From Platanthera guangdongensis (lineage: Eukaryota; Streptophyta; Magnoliopsida; Asparagales; Orchidaceae), in the NCBI GenBank assembly GCA_039583875.1, contig CM077161.1, positions 64,237,885 to 64,301,884 on the forward strand: a stretch of DNA of 64,000 nucleotides. The letters run 5' to 3'. Each line of letters starts with the position of its first letter. The first letter of the stretch is position 1. Positions 43,318 to 55,421 of this stretch are shown here, piece by piece. The notes under the pieces were generated by a model. It saw only the letters and a program-made list of their open reading frames with translations. It was not told where the DNA came from and ran no database searches. A program made the position numbers and the translations under genes.

Positions 43318-43869
43318 TTGGATTTAATACTTTATGCCGCTCCACCACCTGAACTTTCTGTCTCTCCATTTAATATTTTCACTATACCTTCTAATGGGGT
43401 GGGGGGTGAGATTGTTTTTGGATCGCTCTCACCTTCGGATTCTCCGGGAGGTAGGTTGCCTATAGCTGATGAGACCTGTTTTTCTTCTTTGCCTAACGCA
43501 TTTCCAAGGTTCCCTCGGACCACTTTCTTGCCTGACAGGATTTTGCAGGATGCAGTATTTCCCTCTCCCGACGGTGACATTCACAGGTTCTTGGTCCTGC
43601 GGTGTGGTCGTACTGCCTCGGACGACTCCTGGCTCTCTGCCTCGGAGGTGGCTCTTCTCGATAAGGATCTTTTGTGTTGTTACCTTCCCGCCCACTCATC
43701 GGTGATGAGTACTTTTGAGCGGGGGAGGATTGATGGCGACGGCCACCATGACGACCAACTTGGTGATGAAGATGACGTCCATGGCGCCTTTGGTGACCAT
43801 GGGGTAGTGGCGGAAGATGATGATGATCCACCGGTCAAAGACTTGTGGCGCCATAGCGGACACGTCTAA
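43318..43869 (+). pseudogene. CHR-1 chromodomain and pol tail running into the 3' LTR
   Basis: The chromodomain-like block reads RILQDAVFPSPDGDIHRFLV ... DDSWLSASEVALL. The frame crosses the polypurine tract (encoding ERGRID) and enters the 3' LTR at 43731, stopping at 43869. Chromodomains guide integration to chromatin carrying modified histone H3. Aromatic positions of the binding cage cannot be judged safely here. The stop in GHV replaces the GYKLRP seen in the 5' LTR copy. Confidence 0.72.
43718..43730 (+). promoter_or_regulatory. CHR-1 polypurine tract
   Basis: AGCGGGGGAGGAT directly precedes LTR start TGATGGCG. CHR-2 has the identical tract at 60139-60151. Confidence 0.85.
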
Positions 43870-44933
43870 AATCTTCGCCCACGCAACAATAATTCAATTT
43901 AAGTTATCTTGCTAGTTTTTGGTTTGCACTTATCTCGTTATGTGGTTTGTAATAAACTAATTTATTTCTGTCATGTTGAACTTATGGTGTGCGCTTAGCC
44001 GATAATTTTGGGCTGCTAATAGCCCCTTGGATGTAAGCCTTATATATAAGGCCAAAGACTCTTTTGTCATGAAGACTAATATTGAAATCAAATTAAGAAT
44101 TCCTCCAACCCTAATTTTCTATCCCCCCCTCCCTCTCTCCTAGCCGCCGCCCAAGGGGTGTTCCCCTCCTTCTTCTTGGCCGCCCCCCCCCCCCCCTTCT
44201 CTCTATCTTCTTCTTCTCATTTCCTCCCTCATCCCTCTTCTTACTACATCCTCTCATCTATGTGTCCATCCTATTCTCTCAAAGGTGGTCGGCCAACTTT
44301 GGAGGAGGAGAAGCAAGAGCAAGGAAGAACGGCTTGGGTGAACTTCTACGGTGTGAAGCGGGGAAGAAGGACGAGGTCTTCATCCGTGGTGCGTTTCCCG
44401 TGGATTTCGAGGGAAGGGCGATCATTTTTTGTGGATCCAAAATCTCAGATCTACTATTCCGAGAGGGGTAACGAAATTCCTACTCAAGAGATTTTTCCAT
44501 CTTAGATTGTTCTTGTGGTGGACGATTTTTGCATAATTTTTTGAAGCTTTAATTTTCGCGGTATTACTCTTAATAGATTTGTGATTTTCCGTTTGGTTTC
44601 CGATACTCCCGAGAGAATTGGTGATACTCGCTCATTTCTTTAGTTGGGATAGATCCTACCACCTTCAAAATCGTGATTTTTCTTGGTGGATCTATTTTGG
44701 TACAACTCCGAGCTCGTCGAAACCAATATTGTTCCTTTTAGCCGGAGAGAATTTTGGCCTATAGCGAATCTCCGATCCACTTATGGTTTGGCTACCCGTA
44801 CGATAGTACGAGAGATAAATAACAAAAATTGTAGTTGCTGTGTTTCGTTAGTGTGAGGACAAGAGGGCGTTGTGCGTAGCGAGAGTCGTCGATACTCCGT
44901 CCGTTTAGTGTCGTTTAGGACAGGCCAACATCA
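43731..44933 (+). repeat. CHR-1 3' LTR
   Basis: 1203 bp, TGATGGCGAC to CAACATCA, with TATA box 44041-44051 and a C run near 44187. TSD CGACT follows at 44934-44938. Its last 25 bp are repeated at 49674-49698 by the tandem duplication. Confidence 0.92.
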
Positions 44934-44938
44934 CGACT

Positions 44939-46201
44939 TCAGCTGCGGCCAATCCCGAACTGTCTGAATCTTGGACGAGTCCACTGCCAACCCAGCAACA
45001 CTGATCATATGGCCTAGAAAAGCCACCTCCCTCAACCAAAACTGGCATTCGCTGAACTTCACATAAAGCTGGAGCTCCCGCAGTCTCTATAAGGTCAGCG
45101 TCAGATGTCGTGTGTGCCTCCTCTATCCTCGAGTAAATGAGGATATCATCAATAAATACAATGATGAACACATTTAGATATGCCTCAAACAGCCGATTCA
45201 TGAGTCTCATGAACACCGACAGTGCATTCGTGAGCCCGAAAGACATCACGGTGAACTCGAACAACCCATATCTGCTACTGAAGGCAGTCTTCGGAATGTC
45301 CTCCTCCTGGATCCGCAGCTGATAGTTGCCCGACCTCAAATCAAATTTTGAAATGAAATGTGCCCATTCTAGCTGATCAAGCAGCTCATCTATCCTCGGC
45401 AATGTATAGGTATTCCGGACTATCAGTTGGTTCAGTGCTCGGTAGTCGACGCGCAACCTAAGTGTCCCATCCTTCTTCTTGACGAACAACACTGGGGATC
45501 CCCATGGTGAAGAGCTTGGCCGGACAAATCCGGCTTCCACTAGTTCCTGGACCTGGCTTCGAAACTCTGTCAACTCCTTCGGGGCCATCCGGTAAGGGGC
45601 TCTAGATGCCGGCTTAGCCCCCGACACCAGCTGTATCCAAAAGTCTTGCTCTCGGTGCGGGGGTAGCCCTGACAGCTTCTCTGGGAATACATCGGCAAAA
45701 TCTCGCACCACCGGGATATCCGAGATGGAACCCTTGGCCTCAGCCATTTCAAACAACACTTCATAGACTTCCTCCCCCTTCAAGTGGGCCTTGACGACCT
45801 GCATGGATGACAACAAGAGAGGGGGAATTGGTTTAATACCTTCGATGATGATGTAGGAATACCCATGCCTCACAGTAATCCTCTTTGACATGCAGTCAAT
45901 CTGAGCATCGTTCCAGTGCAACCATGTCATTCCCAGTATCAAATCAAAGACTGGCATCTTCATGATCGTCGCTAGTACTTCAAATATCTATCCGCCGATC
46001 TCCGCCACCATGTTGCAGCGGGCGGTGGTGAATAGCTCTGATCCATCTGGTAGCCGTATCCTCATCATCAAGCCAGTGAATCGCTCCACGCCTTCCAGCC
46101 CTTCCACGAAGGCTTCCGACACGAACGAGTGCGAAGCACCCATATCGAATAGTGTATTGGATGGCTTGCCGCTGATGAAGACTATGCCTGGGGTAGTTTA
46201 A
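44939..46201 (-). pseudogene. TEK protease and reverse transcriptase (unit 1)
   Basis: On the minus strand the protease motif LFDMGASHSFVSEAF (D-M-G-A-S) lies at 46160-46110, followed by [19 protein letters not shown] begins at [14 protein letters not shown] and continues through [33 protein letters not shown] and the catalytic [12 protein letters not shown] (FIDD). A frameshift follows after the IDD box. The Tekay/Del character rests on this RT style and the LTR. It joins 24013 when CHR-1 is removed. Confidence 0.85.
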
Positions 46202-46232
46202 ATTCTTAGAAATATAATTATGGTTTTCTTTC

Positions 46233-47440
46233 CTAGTTTATCAGTTCTATATCCATATCTCTAATTATCTGGGAAAGAGAAAACTTAAAATTAAATGGAG
46301 TTCCTGTGATCACTTGTTCCAGATTCCGTTGTTGAGTAAGATCTAGTACACACTTGCTCCCTCTCTTGCATGTGGTCTCTGCCAAGGTATCCATGACCTC
46401 GGCCACATCCTCGGCCTCCAAAATTCTGAGCTGGCAGGGCAGCCGGTGGTACTGGTGGTGGTTCTCCCCTCATGGGCCAGTTCCTCCAGATATGCCCCAC
46501 CTAATGACAGTTGAAGCACTCTGGCGAGGGATATGCCATAACCCCGGGTCTCTGCACCTCCCGCATCTGGGGTGGGTGAGGGGACACCACTACTGGTTCC
46601 CTCTACTCCTATCTCACCTCCTGACGAGGCTAGTCTTCTACTCTCCTCCCATCTGTGATGCGGCCCCATCGCTGATCATTCCTGGTTCCTCGACCCTGAT
46701 CCTCTGTTGGCAGCTTCCGGCCTCGGGTAGTATGCCAATCTGCCTCGATCCTTTTCGCCATCTCTAATATCCGAGGAATAGGCCTGTCGGACACGAACAA
46801 CAGAGCCTCCATCAGATCCTCTCACAGGCCCTTATAGAACCTCTTAGTGTAACCTGCATCATCCAATTGATAAGAATCCGCAAATCAGGCTAGGTGGTTG
46901 AACTCCCAATAATACTCCACCATTGTCTTGCTGCCCTGTCTCAACTGTAGAAATCTATCCTCCAGCTCATCTCTGGCCTACTGCGGAACAAAATGCTCCA
47001 ACAATGCAGCCCTGAACTCCCCCCAAGCAATCTCTGCAACCTCTCTGTCACCAAACGTCATGTCCAGCGATGTCTGCCACCATCTCTTGGCATGGGACTC
47101 CAAGCAAGAGACTACCAAGGGCACCCTCTCCACCCACGCACACCGGATCCCAGTCAGCATCTCATACATGATGTCCAGCCACTCCTCCATCTGAATGGTC
47201 GACTCTGTCCCCAAGTAGGATGGGGGAGAAAGTCCTCGAAATATACTCAGCCAGTTGGCCCCTGGGTTTAGCTGTAGAGCCGGAACCTGTTATGCCCTAA
47301 ACGCCTCCGGGATAGCTGCCAGAGTCTACCCCATCTCTGACTGTAGGAACGAAGTGGGGACTAGGGGAGGTGGTGCGACATTCGGAGTCTGCTGGACTCC
47401 GCCCTGTGGTGTAGGCTGTGTTGGGGCTGCGTAATAAAAG
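46233..47440 (-). pseudogene. TEK gag (unit 1)
   Basis: Pieces of a Gypsy gag are visible on the minus strand: MEEWLDIMYEML, CLESHAKRWWQTS, WGEFRAALLEHFVPQ, then LEDRFLQLRQGSKTMVEYYWEF and RIEADWHTTRGRK, followed by a degraded Cys-rich segment near 46510. Several stops and shifts break it. Gag forms the particle. Confidence 0.72.
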
Positions 47441-47615
47441 CTAATAGTAAATAATCGATTCAATCCTAATTAACAATGAAAAATTAACATGTCATCTCCC
47501 TTATGGGCACACCACTGCTTTCGCTGTATAGTTTGTCCCCAAACTAAACTCGTACGGGGGTTACCCAGGGGTTATGGACTGCTACTTTTCGATCGAGGTT
47601 CGCTTTGATACAACT
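47441..47615 (-). other. TEK leader and primer binding site (unit 1)
   Basis: On the minus strand the LTR end TTTTACA is followed by AGTTGTATCAAAGCGAACC, a methionine-tRNA-like primer site with one change (TTGTATC for TGGTATC), at about 47597-47613, and then about 150 bp of leader. Confidence 0.6.
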
Positions 47616-48269
47616 TGTAAAACCCCCCTTTTTTCTTTAATGACACCGGGGTCTTAGGTCCAGAACCGCCACTTTGCGGTGACACCTTCATGCCCGGGAA
47701 GGTCATCACTACAAAACGCCGGTCCTGCCGGCCAAATTGATCACAACTGTAGCAAAATAATAAAGGCAAGTCCACAGAAAATCACATAAATAGTAAATAA
47801 ACTCCACGAAGGGAGTGTCCACAGATGTTATAAAAGTACTAAAAACATGGGCTCATGCCCAGTACATCAAGTCCCCACTACATATCTCTCATCGCAGAGG
47901 GAAAACTAATATTACTATTAGCTATCAGGACTCACAGTCCCTGCCGTCTGAACTCCGGTACTAGACTGCCCGATCTCCAAGCGTGCCAACCTCCGGGGCT
48001 GCTCCTCCATGATGGGCTCCATGGTCCCCTAAAATGATGTGGTTCGAAAACTGGTTGTCTAAAAGACTAAGCCCTATCATCCCCCGCCCCTTCCCCCATG
48101 GCTCCTAGGCACCGAGCGGGGAGAAGGAAAGGAGAGGACATGAAAGTGGGGAATAACAAATAAATAGATGGCAGCAGAACTAATCTAGCAGTTCTATAGT
48201 ATATATTGCTGTAAATAAGGTATGAAAAGACTGAAAAGGAAAAGTAACCTTAACTTATATGAAGACACA
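47616..48269 (-). repeat. TEK 5' LTR end (unit 1)
   Basis: About 90% similar to 5830-6470. The LTR end lies directly at the C-run, whereas the other LTR has about 430 bp more between two C-runs. SIRE-D interrupts it at 48269 with ACACA (48265-48269). The rest of this LTR is outside the window. Confidence 0.78.
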
Positions 48270-49303
48270 TGAAAGTGAGGGTTAGGTCTACAATACTCTA
48301 GAGGTCGGGTGAATAGAGTGTATTTAAAATTTGTTAGGTCCCTATAAAGGTGTTGTTACAGCTTTTGCTGTAAACTGAATAGGTGCAGTAATTAGGAAAC
48401 TGGAAAATAGAAAATAGTAAACCTAATCACAGCCACAAAGCAAGAACAAAAAGAAAAAGATAGACAACCAGACGACACAAGAAATTTATAGTGGTTCCCC
48501 ATATCTGGGTAGTCCACTCTTCTACCACCCTAGTAGGAATCCAATCAGGTTTTTGATCAGTTGCCTGACACTAATGGGTTTTAATCAGGTCCCCAAAAAC
48601 CAACTCAAGTCTTTTGGTTAGGAGACTTGCAACCAGAAATCACTTCTGAAGGGAGATGACAACCCTTTATAGAGGTGGGGGTGAGAGAGTTGATTATGTC
48701 TTCTCTATCAACAATCAGAGAGAAGACTTATGTGGACTGATGTTAGCAAACAGCTCCCCCTGAGATGTAGAATGGTTCAGGGAAGATCTGGAGCTTTACT
48801 GCAGGGTGATAGGTCTTCAATCAGAGTTCTTGATAGGCAGTGATGCAGAAGATTCTTGACTGATTTGATATTTTGTTGTCCTTGGAAGTCCTGGAGGTAT
48901 GATCACTACATGTCACTGTAAGCTTCAGTATGATTTTTTGTGTGAAGTTTTTCTGCTGCTGTATGAATTCTTGCGGTCAGTTGATGTGCGTCTCTGTTTT
49001 TCTGACTGAGTATTTTCTTCCAGGCTCCCGACTATCGATCTTGTATTCCTCTATATCTTTTCAAAATTTGAATCATCGGTAATTAATGCTGACGCTTCGA
49101 GAATAATCGGCATTGAATCATTTCCTCAACTGTCCCGTGGAAAATCGGCAAGTAATATTCCTGAAGAAGACCGTAATCAATGCTTCATCTAATGAATACA
49201 TTCAGAGAATGTAGAGCATTAATTACTCAAGAATTTCCGCATTAGAATGGGGACAGAAGACCGGAAATGGATAAGTCTGGAGTCATCGAACGAATAACAG
49301 AAT
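48270..49303 (-). repeat. SIRE-D LTR fragment (unit 1 copy)
   Basis: On the minus strand it ends CCCTCACTTTCA at 48270. It carries a perfect hairpin TTACAGC-TTTT-GCTGTAA at 48356-48373. It is a duplicate of 53036-54070 and is cut by the CHR-2 LTR at 49304. Confidence 0.85.
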
Positions 49304-49673
49304 TGATGGCGTGCCCCCTCCTCCACCAGTTGAAGATGATGCTGACGATGCTGATGTTGATCCGGTTGATAAGGTAATACAACTCAAGGATGTGAGGCGG
49401 CACGATGACGCTAACGGAAGGCTACACTACAACCTCCGCCCGCGGCGTGCTACAGCCATTGCAAAGAATTAGCCTTAGTTATTTTTTTTTCTTGAACTCT
49501 ATTTTATATTTGGAATATAAAATTATCCTATGTTTAAGTGATAATTTTATATTCATTGCATGTTTTGTTATTTTTAATTTTGAACACTTTTAATGATTGG
49601 TGTGCCTTTAGCCATTCAGATGGATGAGATTACATCTCCATCATGAATGGTTAAGGCTTTCTTTGTAACTCCT
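49304..49673 (+). repeat. CHR-2 LTR head fragment at duplication junction
   Basis: The first 370 bp of the CHR-2 5' LTR, preceded by AGAAT (49299-49303). It stops one base into the TATA box sequence of the intact LTR, where the second duplication unit begins. A small rearrangement (GGCTTTCTTTG for GGCTTGTTTG) lies about 10 bp before the junction. Confidence 0.88.
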
Positions 49674-49703
49674 TGTCGTTTAGGACAGGCCAACATCACG
49701 ACT

Positions 49704-50967
49704 TCAGCTGCGGCCAATCCCGAACTGTCTGAATCTTGGACGAGTCCACTGCCAACCCAGCAACACTGATGATATGGCCTAGAAAAGCCACCTCCCTCAA
49801 CCAAAACTGGCATTCGCTGAACTTCACATAAAGCTGGAGCTCCCGCAGTCTCTATAAGGTCAGCGTCAGATGTCGTGTGTGCCTCCTCTGTCCTCGAGTA
49901 AATGAGGATATCATCAATAAATACAATGACGAACACATTTAGATATGCCTCAAACAGCCGATTCATGAGTCTCATGAACGCCAACAGTGCATTCGTGAGC
50001 CCGAAAGACATCACGGTGAACTCGAACAACCCATATCTGCTACTGAAGGCAGTCTTCGGAATGTCCTCCTCCTGGATCCGCAGCTGATAGTTGTCCGACC
50101 TCAAATCCAATTTTGAAATGTTATGTGCCCCTTCTAGCTGATCAAGCAGCTCATCTATCCTCGGCAATGTATAGGTATTCCGGACTATCAGTTGGTTTCA
50201 GTGCTCGGTAGTCGACGCGCAACCTAAGTGTCCCATCCTTATTCTTGACGAACAACACTGGGGATTCCCATGGTGAAGAGCTTGGCCGGACAAATCCGGC
50301 TTCCACTAGTTCCTGGACCTGGCTTCGAAACTCTGTCAACTCCTTCGGGGCCATCCGGTAAGGGGTTCTAGATGCCGGCTTAGCCCCCGACACCAGCTGT
50401 ATCCAAAAGTCTTGCTCTCGGTGCGGGGGTAGCCCTGACAGCTTCTCTGGGAATACATCGGCAAAATCTCGCACCACCGGGATATCCGAGATGGAACCCT
50501 TGGCCTCAGCCATTTCAAACAACACTTCATAGACTTCCTCCCCCTGCAAGTGGGCCTTGACGACCTGCATGGATGACAACAGGAGAGGGGGAATAGGTTT
50601 AATACCTTCGATGATGATGTAGGAATACCCATGCCTCACAGTAATCCTCTTTGACATGCAGTCAATCTGAGCATCGTTCCAGTGCAACCATGTCATTCCC
50701 AGTATCAAATCAAAGACTGGCATCTTCATGATCGTCGCTAGTACTTCAAATATCTATCCGCCGATCTCCGCCACCATGTTGCAGCGGGCGGTGGTGAATA
50801 GCTCTGATCCATCTGGTAGTCGTATCCTCATCATCAAGCCAGTGAATCGCTCCACGCCTTCCAACCCTTCCACGAAGGCTTCCGACACGAACGAGTGCGA
50901 AGCACCCATATCGAATAGTGTATTGGATGGCTTGCCGCTGATGAAGACTATGACTGGGGTAGTTTAA
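49704..50967 (-). pseudogene. TEK protease and reverse transcriptase (unit 2)
   Basis: Duplicate of 44939-46201 with the same active-site motifs. It differs by a one-base insertion near 50195 that splits the RT frame after RVDYRALK, and a few substitutions such as [12 protein letters not shown] for [12 protein letters not shown]. Confidence 0.85.
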
Positions 50968-50998
50968 ATTCTTAGAAATATAATTATGGTTTTCTTTC

Positions 50999-52381
50999 CT
51001 AGTTTATCAGTTCTATATCCATATCTCTAATTATCTGGGAAAGAGAAAACTTAAAATTAAATGGAGTTCCTGTGATCACTTGTTCCAGATTCCGTTGTTG
51101 AGTAAGATCTAGTACACACTTGCTCCCTCTCTTGCATGTGGTCTCTGCCCAGGTATCCATGACCTCGGCCACATCCTCGGCCTCCAAAATTCTGAGCTGG
51201 CAGGGCAGCCGGTGGTACTGGTGGTGGTTCCCCCCTCATGGGCCAGTTCCTCCAGATATGCCCCACCTAATGACAGTTGAAGCACTCTGGCGGGGGATAT
51301 GCCATAACCCCGGGTCTCTGCACCTCCCGCATCTGGGGTGGCTGAGGGGACACCACTACTGGTTCCCTCTACTCCTATCTCACCTCCTGACGAGGCTAGT
51401 CTTCTACTCTCCTCCCATCTGTGATGCGGCCCCATCGCTGATCATTCCTGGTTCCTCGGCCCTGATCCTCTGTTGGCAGCTTCCGGCCTCGGGTAGTATG
51501 CCAATCTGCCTCGATCCTTTTTGCCATCTCTAATATCCGAGGAATAGGCCTGTCGGACACGAACAACAGAGCCTCCATCAGATCCTCTCATAGGCCCTTA
51601 TAGAACCTCTTAGTGTAACCTGCATCATCCAATTGATAAGAATCCGCAAATCAGGCTAGGTGGTTGAACTCCCAATAATACTCCACCACTGTCTTGCTGC
51701 CCTGTCTCAACTGTAGAAATCTATCCTCCAGCTCGTCTCTGGCCTACTGCGGAACAAAATGCTCCAACAATGCAGCCCTGAACTCCCCCCAAGCAATCTC
51801 TGCAACCTCTCTGTCACCAAACGTCATGTCCAGCGATGTCTGCCACCATCTCTTGGCATGGGACTCCAAGCAAGAGACTACCAAGGGCACCCTCTCCACC
51901 CACGCACACCTGATCCCAGTCAGCATCTCATACATGATGTCCAGCCACTCCTCCATCTGAATGGTCGACTCTGTCCCCAAGTAGGATGGGGGAGAAAGTC
52001 CTCGAAATATACTCAGCCAGTTGGCCCCTGGGTTTAGCTGTAGAGCCGGAACCTGTTATGCCCTAAACGCCTCCGGGATAGCTGCCAGAGTCTACCCCAT
52101 CTCTGACTGTAGGAACGAAGTGGGGACTAGGGGAGGTGGTGCGACATTCGGAGTCTGCTGGACTCCGCCCTGTGGTGTAGGCTGTGTTGGGGCTGCGTAA
52201 TAAAAGCTAATAGTAAATAATCGATTCAATCCTAATTAACAATGGAAAATTAACATGTCATCTCCCTTATGGGCACACCACTGCTTTCGCTGTATAGTTT
52301 GTCCCCAAACTAAACTCGTACGGGGGTTACCCAGGGGTTATGGACTGCTACTTTTCGATCGAGGTTCGCTTTGATACAACT
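50999..52381 (-). pseudogene. TEK gag and leader (unit 2)
   Basis: Duplicate of 46233-47615, including the gag pieces and the primer binding site. The gag fragments are almost unchanged from unit 1. Confidence 0.72.
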
Positions 52382-53035
52382 TGTAAAACCTCCCTTTTTT
52401 CTTTAATGACACCGGGGTCTTAGGTCCAGAACCGCCACTTTGCGGTGACACCTTCATGCCCGGGAAGGTCATCACTACAAAATGCCGGTCCTGCCGGCCA
52501 AATTGATCACAACTGTAGCAAAATAATAAAGGCAAGTCCACAGAAAATCACATAAATAGTAAATAAACTCCACGAAGGGAGTGTCCACAGATGTTATAAA
52601 AGTACTAAAAACATGGGCTCATGCCCAGTACATCAAGTCCCCACTACATATCTCTCATCGCAGAGGGAAAACTAATATTACTATTAGCTATCAGGACTCA
52701 CAGTCCCTGCCGTCTGAACTCCGGTACTAGACTGCCCGATCTCCAAGCGTGCCAACCTCCGGGGCTGCTCCTCCATGATGGGCTCCATGGTCCCCTAAAA
52801 TGATGTGGTTCGAAAACTGGTTGTCTAAAAGACTAAGCCCTATCATCCCCCGCCCCTTCCCCCATGGCTCCTAGGCACCGAGCGGGGAGAAGGAAAGGAG
52901 AGGACATGAAAGTGGGGAATAACAAATAAATAGATGGCGGCGGAACTAATCTAGCAGTTCTATAGTATATATTGCTGTAAATAAGGTATGAAAAGACTGA
53001 AAAGGAAAAGTAACCTTAACTTATATGAAGACACA
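52382..53035 (-). repeat. TEK 5' LTR end (unit 2)
   Basis: Duplicate of 47616-48269. ACACA at 53031-53035 is the SIRE-D target-site duplication. Confidence 0.78.
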
Positions 53036-54070
53036 TGAAAGTGAGGGTTAGCTCTACAATACTCTAGAGGTCGGGTGAATAGAGTGTATTTAAAATTTGT
53101 TAGGTCCCTATAAAGGTGTTGTTACAGCTTTTGCTGTAAACTGAATAGGTGCAGTAATTAGGAAACTGGAAAATAGAAAATAGTAAACCTAATCACAGCC
53201 ACACAGCAAGAACAAAAAGAAAAAGATAGACAACCAGACGACACAAGAAATTTATAGTGGTTCCCCATATCTGGGTAGTCCACTCTTCTACCACCCTAGT
53301 AGGAATCCACTCAGGTTTTTGATCAGTTGCCTGACACTAATGGGTTTTGATCAGGTCCCCAAAAACCAACTCAAGTCTTTTGGTTAGGAGACTTGCAACC
53401 AGAAATCACTTCTGAAGGGAGATGACAACCCTTTATAGAGGTGGGGGTGAGAGAGTTGATTATGTCTTCTCTATCAACAATCAGAGAGAAGACTTATGTG
53501 GACTGATGTTAGCAAACAGCTCCCCCTGAGATGTAGAATGGTTCAGGGAAGATCTAGAGCTTTACTGCAGGGTGATAGGTCTTCAATCAGAGTTCTTGAT
53601 AGGCAGTGATGCAGAAGATTCTTGACTGATTTGATATTTTGTTGTCCTTGGAAGTCCTGGAGGTATGTTCACTACATGTCACTGTAAGCTTCAGTATGAT
53701 TTTTTGTGTGAAGTTTTTCTGCTGCTGTATGAATTCTTGCGGTCAGTTGATGTGCGTCTCTGTTTTTCTGACTGAGTATTTTCTTCCAGGCTCCCGACTA
53801 TCGATCTTGTATTCCTCTATATCTTTTCAAAAATTTGAATCATCGGTAATTAATGCTGACGCTTCGAGAATAATCAGCATTGAATCATTTCCTCAACTGT
53901 CCCGTGGAAAATCGGCAAGTAATATTCCTGAAGAAGACCGTAATCAATGCTTCATCTAACGGATACATTCAGAGAATGTAGAGCATTAATTACTCAAGAA
54001 TTTCCGCATTAGAATGGGGACAGAAGGCCGGAAATGGATAAGTCTGGAGTCATCGAACGAATAACAGAAT

Positions 54071-55149
54071 TGATGGCGTGCCCCCTCCTCCACCAGTTGA
54101 AGATGATGCTGACGATGCTGATGTTGATCCAGTTGATAAGGTAATACAACTCAAGGATGTGAGGCGGCACGATGACGCTAACGGAAGGCTACACTACAAC
54201 CTCCGCCCGCGGCGTGCTACAGCCATTGCAAAGAATTAGCCTTAGTTATTTCTTTTTCTTGAACTCTATTTTATATTTGGAATATAAAATTATCCTATGT
54301 TTAAGTGATAATTTTATATTCATTGCATGTTTTGTTATTTTTAATTTTGAACACTTTTAATGATTGGTGTGCCTTTAGCCATTCAGATGGATGAGATTAC
54401 ATCTCCATCATGAATGGTTAAGGCTTGTTTGTAACTCCTATATAAGGAGGCTTTCTTATGAGATAAGTAGAGAAAGATTGAAACCTAATTTTCTCCTTGA
54501 AATTTTCGGCCAAGAGGAGTCTTCTCCAAGCCCCCCCCCCCCCCCCCCCCGTGCTTGTGTTGTGAAGCCGCCGCCCCCTTGCTCCCTCCATCCGTTCGGT
54601 GCGACTCCGGTGCGGCTTCCTTCGGTGCGACTCCTTGGAAGAAGGTTGCAAACCCTTCGGTGTGACACCGGTGGATCCATGGAGAGAGTGATTCTCCCAC
54701 AGTTATCTTGTGTGAGAAGCTTTCTGTTTGGGTAATCTCTTCCCTCTCCCTTGTGTGATTCTCTTCTTTAGTTGTGGTGGTTTCGCACTCGTTTTCTCCG
54801 AGAAATTAATTTAATCGCTGCAAGTTTTGAGTCGAAATCGCCATTGCTAGGCTTTTTATTTCCGGATCGGGTGGATCCTATTTGCCTGAGCAGATCTTGG
54901 CCTATAGCCTTGGTCTTGCTCTCAAAAAGGAGTGGCAACCTTTGTGTTTTCTTGGGGAATATTCCGACTCAAATTTCCGATCGTTGTTTTCGAGTCGACC
55001 ATTCCTCCTAAGTTATTTGTGCTGCATTCTTGCGACGAGATACTATTGTGGGCGATAGGTGTTGTGTAGGTGCGGTAGATCTACGACGTGTAGAGCGGAG
55101 ATAGAGCGTTAGATTCGTGGACATCTCCGATTCCGACACCCCTACATCA
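54071..55149 (+). repeat. CHR-2 5' LTR
   Basis: TGATGGCGTG to CTACATCA. TATATAAGG at 54439-54447 is the TATA box. A run of 20 C lies at 54531-54550. Its first 168 bp encode an intact pol tail ending HYNLRPRRATAIAKN, TAG 54236-54238. Confidence 0.94.
54439..54447 (+). promoter_or_regulatory. CHR-2 5' LTR TATA box
   Basis: TATATAAGG about 370 bp into the LTR; the 3' LTR copy is at 60519-60527. The tandem duplication breakpoint falls at its first base. Confidence 0.65.
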
Positions 55150-55151
55150 AT

Positions 55152-55164
55152 TTGGTATCAGAGG
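55152..55164 (+). promoter_or_regulatory. CHR-2 primer binding site
   Basis: TTGGTATCAGAGG follows the 5' LTR and matches the initiator methionine tRNA complement. Confidence 0.85.
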
Positions 55165-55421
55165 CGGTCGTTTCAACTTTCACGTTGCAAACATTCTCTC
55201 TGCGTTCCTTGTTGGTCGATCGGATCTATAGAAAATAAAAAAAAATTATTTTCTGTGGTCTGCCAATAGCGGGCTAAAATCCTTATTTTTCAGCGAAATT
55301 TCAAAAAAAAAACTTTTAACGATCTCGTGTTATTCACATTGGGAATCTATAAAAATATCTTATTTTCAACATAGCTACGGCCCTAGGAAAAATCATCTTT
55401 CCAAAATTTTTCTAAACCTGA

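Larger units (their letters stand above)
24019..44933 (+). mobile_element. CHR-1, Gypsy element with chromodomain
   Basis: Plus-strand element flanked by CGACT at 24014-24018 and 44934-44938, inserted in TEK pol. It has a 5' LTR (24019-25212), a primer binding site, a second partial LTR that is interrupted by SIRE-C, another primer binding site, gag-pol (38981-43730), a polypurine tract and a 3' LTR (43731-44933). Without SIRE-C it is about 8 kb. The chromodomain after integrase places it among the chromodomain-bearing Gypsy lineages; the exact lineage (Galadriel, Reina or another) is not resolved. Confidence 0.92.
44909..49673. repeat. Tandem duplication unit 1 (4.77 kb)
   Basis: The unit spans from the last 25 bp of the CHR-1 LTR through TEK RT, protease, gag and 5' LTR end, SIRE-D LTR (48270-49303) and the first 370 bp of the CHR-2 LTR. 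It is repeated at 49674-54439 with only scattered differences. The junction at 49673/49674 joins AACTCCT of the CHR-2 LTR to TGTCGTTTAGG of the CHR-1 LTR with no overlapping bases. Confidence 0.93.
49674..54439. repeat. Tandem duplication unit 2 (4.77 kb)
   Basis: Nearly identical copy of 44909-49673, with an offset of 4765-4766 bp throughout. It starts with 25 bp of CHR-1 LTR end and CGACT. Unlike unit 1, its right end runs on into the full CHR-2 element. Confidence 0.93.

Noticed and set aside
43493..43831. Overlapping minus-strand frames with [11 protein letters not shown] sequences near the CHR-1 3' LTR.
   Set aside because: They are antisense shadows of the chromodomain tail and its acidic GAT/GAC repeats.
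54391..54735. Proline-run ORF, and Gly-run ORFs on the other strand, in the CHR-2 LTR.
   Set aside because: The run comes from the C homopolymer, and the frame lies in LTR leader sequence that is repeated at 60471-60824.
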